The notes under the pieces are model-generated. The model was not told the DNA's origin. It saw only the letters and a list, made by a program, of their open reading frames with translations, and did no database searches. The translations under genes and the position numbers were made by a program. From contig JANQAI010000005.1 in assembly GCA_024707145.1 (NCBI GenBank), forward strand, positions 1,054,001 through 1,118,000: 64,000 nucleotides of DNA, read 5' to 3'. Below are positions 55,009-64,000 of the stretch, piece after piece (within the stretch, counting starts at the first letter, position 1; each line of letters starts with the position of its first letter). The stretch comes from Magnetospirillum sp. (GTDB taxonomy: Bacteria > Pseudomonadota > Alphaproteobacteria > Rhodospirillales > Magnetospirillaceae).

Positions 55009-56578
55009 ATGACCGGCGAGCGGGAATTGGCGTTGCAGGCGAAGGCGTGGCCGTTCGAGGAGGCGCGCAAACTGGTCGCGCGCTTCGCGAAGGAGCCGCC
55101 GGCCAAAGGCTACGTCCTGTTCGAGACCGGCTACGGTCCGTCGGGCCTGCCGCACATCGGCACCTTCGGCGAGGTGGCGCGCACCACCATGGTCCGTCAG
55201 GCCTTCCAGCGGATGAGCGACATCCCGACGAAGCTGTTCTGCTTCTCCGACGACATGGACGGGCTGCGCAAGGTCCCGGACAACATCCCGAACAAGGAGC
55301 TGGTGGCCGCCAACCTCGGCAAGCCGCTGACCCAGGTGCCCGACCTGTTCGGCACGCACGACAGCTTCGGCGCGCACAACAACGCGCGGCTGCGCGCCTT
55401 CCTCGACAGCTTCGGCTTCGAGTACGAGTTCCAGTCCTCCACCGACTGGTACAAGTCGGGCCGCTTCGACGAGGCGCTGCTCGGCGTGCTGCGGCGCTAT
55501 GACGAGATCATGGCCGTCATGCTGCCGACGCTGGGCGAGGAGCGCCAGCAGACCTACAGCCCGTTCCTGCCCGTCTCCCCCTCCACGGGGCGCGTGCTGC
55601 AGGTCCCGGTGCTGGAGCGCGACGTGGACGCCGGCACCATCGTCTTCCAGGACGAGGACGGCAAGAAGGTCGAGGTCCCCGTCACCGGCGGTCACGTCAA
55701 GCTCCAGTGGAAGCCCGACTGGGGCATGCGCTGGTACGCGCTGGGCGTCGATTACGAAATGTACGGCAAGGACCTGATCCCGTCGGCCGAGCTGGCCGGG
55801 AAGATCGTCAACATCCTCGGCGGCACCCCGCCGCAGGGCTTCAATTACGAGCTGTTCCTGGACGACAAGGGGGCAGAAGATCTCCAAGTCCAAGGGCAAC
55901 GGCCTGACCATGGAGGAGTGGCTGGCCTACGCCCCGCCGGAGAGCCTCGCCCTCTACATGTTCCAGAAGCCGAAGTCGGCCAAGCGCCTGTATTTCGACG
56001 TGATCCCGCGGGCGGTGGACGAGTATCTCGCCTTCGTCGCCAAGCTGCCGGTGGAGGAGCCCGCCAAGGCGCTGGAGAACCCGGCTTGGCACATCCACAA
56101 CGGCACGGCGCCGGCGGTGCGCTCGGACGTGTCCTTCAACCTGCTGCTCAACCTCGCCGGGGCGGCGAACGCCGAGACCAAGGACGTGATGTGGGGCTTC
56201 ATCAGCCGCTACGCGCCCGAGGCGACGCCGGAGAACAGCCCCTTCCTGGACAAGCTGGTCGGCTACGCCGTCCGCTACTACCAGGATCAGGTGAAGCCGA
56301 CCAAGCGCTTCCGCGCCCCCACCGACGCCGAGCGCGCCGCGCTGGAGGATCTGCTGACCCGGCTGGACGGCATCCCCGCCGACGCGGCGGGCGACGTCAT
56401 CCAGAACGAGGTCTTCGCGGTCGGCAAGGAGCATGGCTTCACCGAGCTGCGCGCGTGGTTCCAGGCGCTCTACGAGGTGCTGCTCGGCCAGACCACCGGC
56501 CCGCGCATGGGCTCCTTCATCCAGCTTTACGGGCTGGACGAGACCAAGGCGCTGATCCGCGAGAAGCTGGTCGCCTGA
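55009..56578 (+). CDS. lysS: Lysyl-tRNA synthetase, class I (frame break)
   Basis: About 522 residues after correction. Class I enzyme charging tRNA-Lys, typical of archaea and some alphaproteobacteria instead of class II. The HIGH-like motif is [20 protein letters not shown], and the KMSKS-like motif [15 protein letters not shown] appears once the frame is corrected. The G run 55869-55873 has one base too many, so the frame read from 55009 goes wrong there and the correct one continues from about 55875. Since the enzyme is essential, a read error is likely. Confidence 0.92.
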
Positions 56579-56599
56579 ACGCCGGCCAACGGCCTTTTC

Positions 56600-56638
56600 C
56601 CCTCCCCCGCGCCGCCGGCCCGCCGCGGGGGAGGGTTT
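56600..56638 (+). terminator. Terminator after lysS
   Basis: A 12-bp stem (CCCTCCCCCGCG with CGCGGGGGAGGG) followed by TTT, 22 bases after the lysS stop. Confidence 0.7.
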
Positions 56639-56660
56639 CCCCAGCGGACCGGCGCCCCCC

Positions 56661-56876
56661 GCAAACAATTCGTCAAACGCACAAACCGCTCCCAAGGGAG
56701 GCGGTGCCCGAGGGCATGGCCGGATGAATGTCGCCCAGCGTTCGATGAGACTTCACCCGCCATCGTTCCCATTGCAAACAATATTCCCGCTCTGATCGTT
56801 TGCATTTCCATCATCCGCCTGTGCGGCTCGAATGTGTGCAAACGGTCGAAATCCTGCCCACCGGCTGGGCAAACAA
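56661..56876. repeat. Cluster of GCAAAC motifs
   Basis: GCAAAC occurs at 56661, 56774, 56838 and 56869, and inverted at 56798-56803. Three copies extend to GCAAACAA, and two are followed closely by ATTCCCGC. The stretch carries no gene. It may be a protein-binding array upstream of the palindrome at 56918; function unknown. Confidence 0.5.
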
Positions 56877-56917
56877 CATTTTATTCCCGCGTCGCCATGC
56901 ACACACCGCACCGCACC

Positions 56918-56934
56918 AATACCAACTTGGTATT
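56918..56934. promoter_or_regulatory. 17-bp palindrome, probable operator
   Basis: AATACCAACTTGGTATT is a perfect 8-1-8 inverted repeat. It overlaps a possible -35 element (TTACCA at 56933-56938) that pairs with TATGAT at 56957-56962, so a bound dimer would block transcription into the candidate sRNA. Confidence 0.6.
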
Positions 56935-56967
56935 ACCATCCGCCAAGGTCAGAGCCTATGATCCGCC

Positions 56968-57048
56968 CCGTTACTGCTTTTGCAGTGCGTTTCCTCCCTA
57001 AACTCTTCAAGGCCGCGCCCCATCGGGGTTGCGGCCCTTTTTCTTTTT
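56968..57048 (+). ncRNA. Candidate small RNA ending at a strong terminator
   Basis: A promoter-like pair (TTACCA, 18 bp, TATGAT) precedes about 80 bases: a small hairpin (ACTGC-TTTT-GCAGT), a single-stranded TTTCCTCCCTAAA with an anti-Shine-Dalgarno CCTCC, and a classic terminator (57011-57036 stem, T-rich 57038-57048). No open frame of sense lies inside. The layout is that of alphaproteobacterial trans-acting sRNAs. Alternatively it is a short leader with attenuator for the DUF2336 gene. Confidence 0.5.
57011..57048 (+). terminator. Rho-independent terminator
   Basis: GGCCGCGCCCC pairs with GGGG-TT-GCGGCC around ATC and is followed by CTTTTTCTTTTTC. It ends the candidate sRNA. Confidence 0.85.
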
Positions 57049-57188
57049 CAACCTTGGCATGCCGACGCTTTGACATCGCCGGCCGATGGCATGACTGCGG
57101 GCGCAGGGTACGGTTGCGCACGGTGGGCGCCGATGACAAGTTCGGCTTCATTAGCGGCCCGTTAACCGGCCCGTCGTTGGATATCCGG

Positions 57189-58415
57189 ATGCAGCCACGT
57201 CAGGCCCTCCATTCCGATCAAGGGGACGACCGTCCCGGCGCGGCCCGCTCGGCGCCGCGGCCGGACCCCTCTGCGGAGGATGGCGTGGACCCGGAACTCC
57301 TCGGCTATCTGTTCGACGATTCTCCCCCGCTCCTCCTGCGCCGGAACCGGCCCGCCGCCGCGTCGGCGCGGCGCTGGTCGAATCGCGGAGGGCCGGCATG
57401 GGCGACGCCGGGGTGCGCGCGCTGCTGGCGCGCAAACTGTGCCGATTGCTTCCCGATCTCCCCGGATCGCCAGGACAAGGCCACCGCCACCGCCCTGCGC
57501 ACGCTGGAGCGGCTGGCCCGCGATCACGCCGCCCATGTGCGGACGGCGCTGGCCGGGGCGCTGAAGGACGTCGCCTGCGCCCCGCCCACCGTGGCGCGCA
57601 CGCTGGCCCGCGACGTCGAGCGCTCGGTGGCGGAGCCGATCCTGCACTGCTGCGCCACCCTGACCGACGAGGACCTGCTGGAGATCATCGCCGCCCACCC
57701 CGCGGGCTGGGCGCTGGCGGCCATCGCGCGCCGGCCGGCGGTCAGCGCGCCGCTGTCCTGCGCCATCGTGGACACGGGCGACGCCGAGGCCACCGGCGTC
57801 CTGCTGGACAACGACGGCGCGGTCATCCCGGACGACCGGCTGGAGGATCTGGTGGAGCGGTCCGGCGGCCATCCGGACTGGCAGGCCAAGCTGGCCGGCC
57901 GGCCGGCCCTGCCGCAGCGGTTGGCCCTGCGGCTGGCGGAGTTCGTCGACGACTCGGTGGCCGATCTGTTGCGGCGGCGCACCGATCTCGACGCGGTCAC
58001 CGCGGCGGAGGTCGCCGCCGTCACACGGCGCCGCGTCGCCTGGGTCGAAGGGCGTGACCCGGGCGAGTCGCCGGGACGCCGCGCCGTCCGCCTGCACCGC
58101 CAGGGCGCCCTTGACGAGACGGCGCTGGGCGACGCCCTGTCCTGGGAGGAGATGGATTTCGTCCGCGCCGCCCTGGCCCTGCGCGCCGCCGTCCATCCGG
58201 GGATCGTGGACGACATCCTGCGTTCCGGCGATCCCCGCGCGGTCACCGCCCTGGTCTGGCGGGCGGGCTATTCGATGCGCTGCGCCATGCGGGTGCAGAT
58301 CCGCGCCGCCGGCATCCCGCCGCGCGCCGTGCTGAACGCCCGCCAGGGCACCGACTACCCGTTGCCTGCGGCGGACATGGCCCGCCACCTCGCGCTCTAC
58401 GGCGTCCGTTCCTGA
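57189..58415 (+). CDS. DUF2336 domain protein (two compensating frame breaks)
   Basis: About 408 residues. HEAT-like helical repeats typical of DUF2336: LERLARDHAAHVRTALAGAL, VERSVAEPILHCCATLTDED, LLEIIAAHPAGWALAAIARR and further units up to the C-terminus. Between about 57370 and 57465 the correct reading lies in another frame (GMGDAGVRALLARKLCRLLP), with one shift into it and one back at a C4 run. Start at MQPRQALHSD (57189) is likely. Function unknown; one DUF2336 family member has been linked to cell-cycle or signalling control in relatives, which does not define this one. Confidence 0.75.
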   Translation: MQPRQALHSDQGDDRPGAARSAPRPDPSAEDGVDPELLGYLFDDSPPLLLRRNRPAAASARRWSNRGGPAWATPGCARCWRANCADCFPISPDRQDKATATALRTLERLARDHAAHVRTALAGALKDVACAPPTVARTLARDVERSVAEPILHCCATLTDEDLLEIIAAHPAGWALAAIARRPAVSAPLSCAIVDTGDAEATGVLLDNDGAVIPDDRLEDLVERSGGHPDWQAKLAGRPALPQRLALRLAEFVDDSVADLLRRRTDLDAVTAAEVAAVTRRRVAWVEGRDPGESPGRRAVRLHRQGALDETALGDALSWEEMDFVRAALALRAAVHPGIVDDILRSGDPRAVTALVWRAGYSMRCAMRVQIRAAGIPPRAVLNARQGTDYPLPAADMARHLALYGVRS

Positions 58416-58445
58416 CGCCGCGGAGCGCTGTCCCCGAAATTTCCC

Positions 58446-58934
58446 CTACTGGATTTCCAGCGGCTGGCGGGCCGGCGCGCGCCGCGTGTCGGGGGCCAGC
58501 GTCGGATCGTTCTGGTAGAGGGGTCGCGACGGGTCGGTGTCGATCAGCTGCGGCGGGGTGACGATCTCCTCGCCGGACCCGGAATCGAACTGGATCACCG
58601 CCATCCGGCGCACCGTCTCGCACAGGTCGCGCTTGCGCAGGGTCGCCGGGTCGCTCGGCCCGTCGAAGGCCACGAAAGGCACCACGATGCCGCTGCGCTC
58701 CCCCGGCGGAACGGAGGTGTACACATAGTTCGACACGGGCCGGCAATAGAGCACGTCGGTGGCCGACGGGGTGTCCGAGGGCGCCACGGCGGCGGCCTCG
58801 CCCAGCGGCGCGCTGGCCAGCGGCGCCTTGGCCAGAGCGGCCTCATAGTCTGCGACGGTTTGTCCCAAGGCTGCGCCGCCGCTTCCCAGCGCCAGCGTCA
58901 CGGTCAGGCAAAATGCCGGTGCAAAGCGAATCAT
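58446..58934 (-). CDS. Exported hypothetical protein
   Basis: 162 residues. Signal peptide MIRFAPAFCLTVTLALGSGG followed by AALGQT. The mature part (PPGERSGIVVPFVAFDGPSD, then RRMAVIQFDSGSGEEIVTPP) has no recognised family. A possible Cys pair (LYCRPV and DLCETV) could form a disulfide in the periplasm. GGGGAAGAA precedes ATG 58934. Converges with the DUF2336 gene. Confidence 0.7.
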   Translation of the reverse strand: MIRFAPAFCLTVTLALGSGGAALGQTVADYEAALAKAPLASAPLGEAAAVAPSDTPSATDVLYCRPVSNYVYTSVPPGERSGIVVPFVAFDGPSDPATLRKRDLCETVRRMAVIQFDSGSGEEIVTPPQLIDTDPSRPLYQNDPTLAPDTRRAPARQPLEIQ

Positions 58935-60190
<1,256 letters not shown>

Positions 60191-60216
60191 GCCTGCGCGG
60201 CGACCTGCGGCCTCAT

Positions 60217-60254
60217 CGCCCGGGGTGGACGGTTGAACCGTCCGCTCCGGGTGG
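60217..60254. repeat. Two-part hairpin in the sucC upstream region
   Basis: GGACGG/CCGTCC enclosed by an outer CCCGG/CCGGG stem, about 170 bp before sucC. Purpose unknown; could be leader RNA structure. Confidence 0.4.
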
Positions 60255-60374
60255 TGCAGTGATCGCGGTCGTTCGCGCCAGCCGGCGTAAGGCTTCCTGA
60301 AGGACTCGTCCCCCCGAAGACTTGCGCCCTGGCGCGTCCGCCAGCAGGAAACGCCTGCCCGATCTTCGCCCATC

Positions 60375-60404
60375 GTCAGCCGACCACACTCTGTCAGCCG
60401 ACCA
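60375..60404. promoter_or_regulatory. 12-bp direct repeat upstream of sucC
   Basis: GTCAGCCGACCA occurs twice (60375-60386 and 60393-60404), 18 bp apart, ending 21 bp before the sucC ATG. This may be a binding site for a regulator acting in tandem, or part of the sucC leader. Confidence 0.5.
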
Positions 60405-60425
60405 TAAAAAACAGATGGACGCCCG

Positions 60426-61622
<1,197 letters not shown>

Positions 61623-61623
61623 G

Positions 61624-62499
61624 ATGGCTGTTCTCGTCGATAAGAACACGAAGGTGATCTGCCAGGGCTTCACCGGAGCCCAGGGCACCTTCCATTCCGA
61701 GCAGGCGATCGCCTACGGCACCAAGATGGTCGGCGGCGTCACCCCGGGCAAGGGCGGCACCAAGCACCTCGACCTGCCGGTCTTCGACACGGTGGCCGAC
61801 GCGGTCGAGAAGACCGGCGCCAACGCGTCGGTGATCTACGTGCCGCCGCCCTTCGCGGCGGACGCCATCCTGGAGGCGATCGACGCCGAGATCCCGCTGG
61901 TGGTGTGCATCACCGAGGGCATCCCGGTGCTCGACATGGTGCGCGTCAAGCGGGCGCTGGGCAACTCCAAGACCCGGCTGATCGGGCCGAACTGCCCGGG
62001 CATCATCACGCCCGACGAGTGCAAGATCGGCATCATGCCCGGCCACATCCACAAGCGCGGCAAGATCGGCATCGTCTCGCGCTCGGGCACGCTGACCTAC
62101 GAGGCGGTGGCGCAGACCACCGCGGCGGGGCTGGGCCAGACGACCTGCATCGGCATCGGCGGCGACCCGGTCAACGGGACCAACTTCGTGGACAGCCTGG
62201 AGCTGTTCCTGAAGGACCCGGAGACCGAGGGCATCATCATGATCGGTGAGATCGGCGGCGACGCCGAGGTCAAGGGCGCGGAGTTCATCCGCGACTCCGG
62301 GACCAAGAAGCCGGTCGTCGGCTTCATCGCCGGGCGCACCGCGCCTCCGGGCCGCCGCATGGGCCATGCCGGCGCGGTGATCTCCGGCGGCAACGACACC
62401 GCGGACTTCAAGATCGAGTTCATGAAGTCCGTCGGCATCGCCGTCGCCGACAGCCCCGCGAGCCTGGGTTCCACCATGCTCAAGGTCTTCAAGGGCTGA
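61624..62499 (+). CDS. sucD: Succinyl-CoA synthetase alpha subunit
   Basis: 291 residues. CoA-binding Rossmann part ([20 protein letters not shown]), [40 protein letters not shown] and the phospho-His in [14 protein letters not shown]. Forms the active heteromer with SucC and is cotranscribed with it. Confidence 0.97.
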   Translation: MAVLVDKNTKVICQGFTGAQGTFHSEQAIAYGTKMVGGVTPGKGGTKHLDLPVFDTVADAVEKTGANASVIYVPPPFAADAILEAIDAEIPLVVCITEGIPVLDMVRVKRALGNSKTRLIGPNCPGIITPDECKIGIMPGHIHKRGKIGIVSRSGTLTYEAVAQTTAAGLGQTTCIGIGGDPVNGTNFVDSLELFLKDPETEGIIMIGEIGGDAEVKGAEFIRDSGTKKPVVGFIAGRTAPPGRRMGHAGAVISGGNDTADFKIEFMKSVGIAVADSPASLGSTMLKVFKG

Positions 62500-62544
62500 T
62501 AAAGCGGGGGCGGGACCCCATATTCCCGCCCACTGCCGAAGGAC

Positions 62545-62586
62545 CGGCGGCCCCTGGCTTCTCTCCCGAGATCCAGGGGCCGCCCG
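62545..62586. repeat. Hairpin between sucD and sucA
   Basis: A 12-bp stem (GGCGGCCCCTGG with CCAGGGGCCGCC) with a loop of about 15 bases lies in the 147-bp gap, preceded by a smaller 8-bp stem near 62510-62535. There is no T run. It may adjust sucA expression or mRNA decay relative to sucCD. Confidence 0.45.
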
Positions 62587-62646
62587 GAGCCCCGCGACAA
62601 GCAAAAAACTCTCTGAGGGAACCGGGCAAACGCCCGAGGCAAACAT

Positions 62647-64000
62647 ATGTCCGCTAATCTGGAGAAGACCTCGTTCCTGTTCGGCTCGAACGCCGAATAT
62701 GTCGCGGAGTTGTACGCGCGCTTCCTGAAGGACCCCTCCTCGGTGGATCTCGAGCTGGAACGGCTTCTTCAGGGAGCTGGACGACTGTTCCCGCGCCGTC
62801 CTGAACGAGCTGAACGGCCCGTCCTGGAGCCTGGAGGAGGGCACGCTCGCCAACGGCGCGCTCGACCCCCGTCGCCGCCTCGCTGGAAAGCGTCGGCGCC
62901 CCGGCCCCGGCCAACGGCAACGCCGGCCTCGTCGCCCATGCCCAGCAGGTCTATGGCGGCATCAGCCACCAGCAGCTGCGCGCCGCGACGCTCGACAGCA
63001 TCCGCGCGCTGATGCTCATCCGCGTCTACCGCGTGCGCGGCCACATGAACGCGCATTTCGACCCGCTGGGCCTTGAGAAGCGCGAGCCGCACCCCCCGAG
63101 CTGGACCCGGCGACCTACGGCTTCGGCCCGGGCGACATGGACCGCCCGATCTTCCTGAACTACTCGCTGGGCCTGGAGACGGCGTCGCTGCGCCAGATCC
63201 TGGAGATCCTGCAGAAGACCTACTGCGGGAACATCGGCGTCGAGTTCATGCACATCCAGGACCCCGAAGAGAAGGCCTGGATCCAGGAGCGCATCGAGGG
63301 CGGGCGCAACCACACCGAGTTCACGGTGAACGGCAAGCGCGCCATCTACGAGCGGCTGATCGCTGCCGAGGGCTTCGAGAAGTTCCTCCAGCTGAAGTAC
63401 ACCGGCACCAAGCGCTTCGGCCTTGAGGGCGGCGAGTCGATGATCCCCGCGCTGGAGCAGGTCCTGAAGCGCGGCGGCCAGCTCGGCTTGAAGGAGGTCG
63501 TCGTCGGCATGGCCCACCGCGGCCGTCTGAACATGCTGACCAACTTCATGGGCAAGCCCTTCGCCGCCGTCTTCTCGGAGTTCCAGGGCAACCCGTCCAG
63601 CCCGCAGGACGTGCAGGGCTCCGGCGACGTGAAGTACCACCTGGGCACCTCGTCGGACCGCGACTTCAACGGCAACATCGTCCACCTGTCGCTGACCGCC
63701 AACCCGTCCCACCTGGAATGGGTGAACCCGGTCGTGCTGGGCAAGGTGCGCGCCAAGCAGGCGCAGCGCAACGACCTGGAGCGCGAGCAGGTCATGGGCG
63801 TGCTGATCCACGGCGACGCCGCCTTCGCCGGCCAGGGCATCGTGGCCGAGACGCTGGGCCTGTCGGAGCTGCGCGGCTACCGCACCGGCGGCACCGTGCA
63901 CTTCATCATCAACAACCAGATCGGCTTCACCACGAACCCGACCTATTCGCGGTCCGGCGTCTACTGCTCGGACATGGCGAAGATGGTCCAGGCGCCGATC
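62647..64000 (+). CDS. sucA: 2-oxoglutarate dehydrogenase E1 component, start of gene (three frame breaks, cut by window end)
   Basis: Thiamine-diphosphate enzyme that decarboxylates 2-oxoglutarate in the TCA complex with SucB and Lpd. The N-terminal MSANLEKTSFLFGSNAEYVA is followed by recognisable E1 sequence in changing frames: VYGGISHQQLRAATLDSIRA, EFMHIQDPEEKAWIQERIEG, GLKEVVVGMAHRGRLNML and VHLSLTANPSHLEWVNPVV. Frame shifts lie near 62755, in the C5 run 62866-62870 and in the C run 63093-63098. From about 63100 the frame stays open to the window end. Three shifts within 350 bp in a core gene are almost surely read errors. ATG 62647 fits the family. Confidence 0.9.

Overview
The window is GC-rich DNA from an alphaproteobacterium. 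The best guess is an Azospirillum-like member of the Rhodospirillales. This rests on sdhCDAB, mdh-sucC-sucD-sucA, a class I lysyl-tRNA synthetase, several chemoreceptors, DUF2336 and AEC genes and overall codon usage; it is inference, because no rRNA or tRNA was seen. The left 25 kb is accessory DNA, 25-34 kb is a decayed prophage, and 34-64 kb is ordinary chromosome.

Region 1 (about 0.6-9.2 kb) opens with an exported NUC1-type nuclease. A nest of mobile elements follows. An IS6-family remnant carries an IS5-family element (2073-9140) whose transposase gene is split by three insertions: an IS1380-family element (2196-3809), a small serine-recombinase element (4708-6622) and an IS21-family element (6628-8853). 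The ends of all of them can be read, most with target duplications, so the order of events can be reconstructed.

Region 2 (9.2-14.2 kb) holds a tightly coupled two-gene operon of unassigned function: a PH-like/TerB-like membrane protein followed by a protein with conserved His/Asp motifs. Next to it are fused debris of an integrase and arsH, and an Abi_C-domain abortive-infection protein. This is the most likely place for an undescribed defence or stress system.

Region 3 (14.3-23.7 kb) is a resolvase gene and then a Tn402/Tn5053-like transposon (15379-23704). It has tniA-tniB-tniQ, an arsenite-transporter fragment, a cargo operon (type II NADH dehydrogenase plus SMR transporter under a divergent TetR regulator), a second resolvase, and inverted terminal arrays of transposase-binding repeats.

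Region 4 (24-34 kb) has small genes, an XRE regulator and a podovirus-like cryptic prophage: terminase remnant, capsid assembly protein, portal, small head genes and an S24 repressor. A GGDEF-EAL gene lies where the capsid and tail genes would be expected.

Region 5 (34.6-64 kb) is core metabolism and housekeeping: a class IV aminotransferase, sdhCDAB, an asd-like gene that lacks the catalytic Cys, a GNAT protein, a beta-hydroxyacid dehydrogenase, TerB, an AEC transporter, two chemoreceptors flanking metA (with an apparent SAM-type riboswitch) and an XRE regulator, a DinG-like helicase, mtgA, an SMR transporter, lysS, a candidate sRNA, a DUF2336 protein, mdh, sucC, sucD and the start of sucA.

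Many genes, including lysS and sucA which should be essential or central, carry single-base frame breaks, usually in G or C runs. These look like sequence errors more than biology, so such genes are annotated as whole genes with a frame break.
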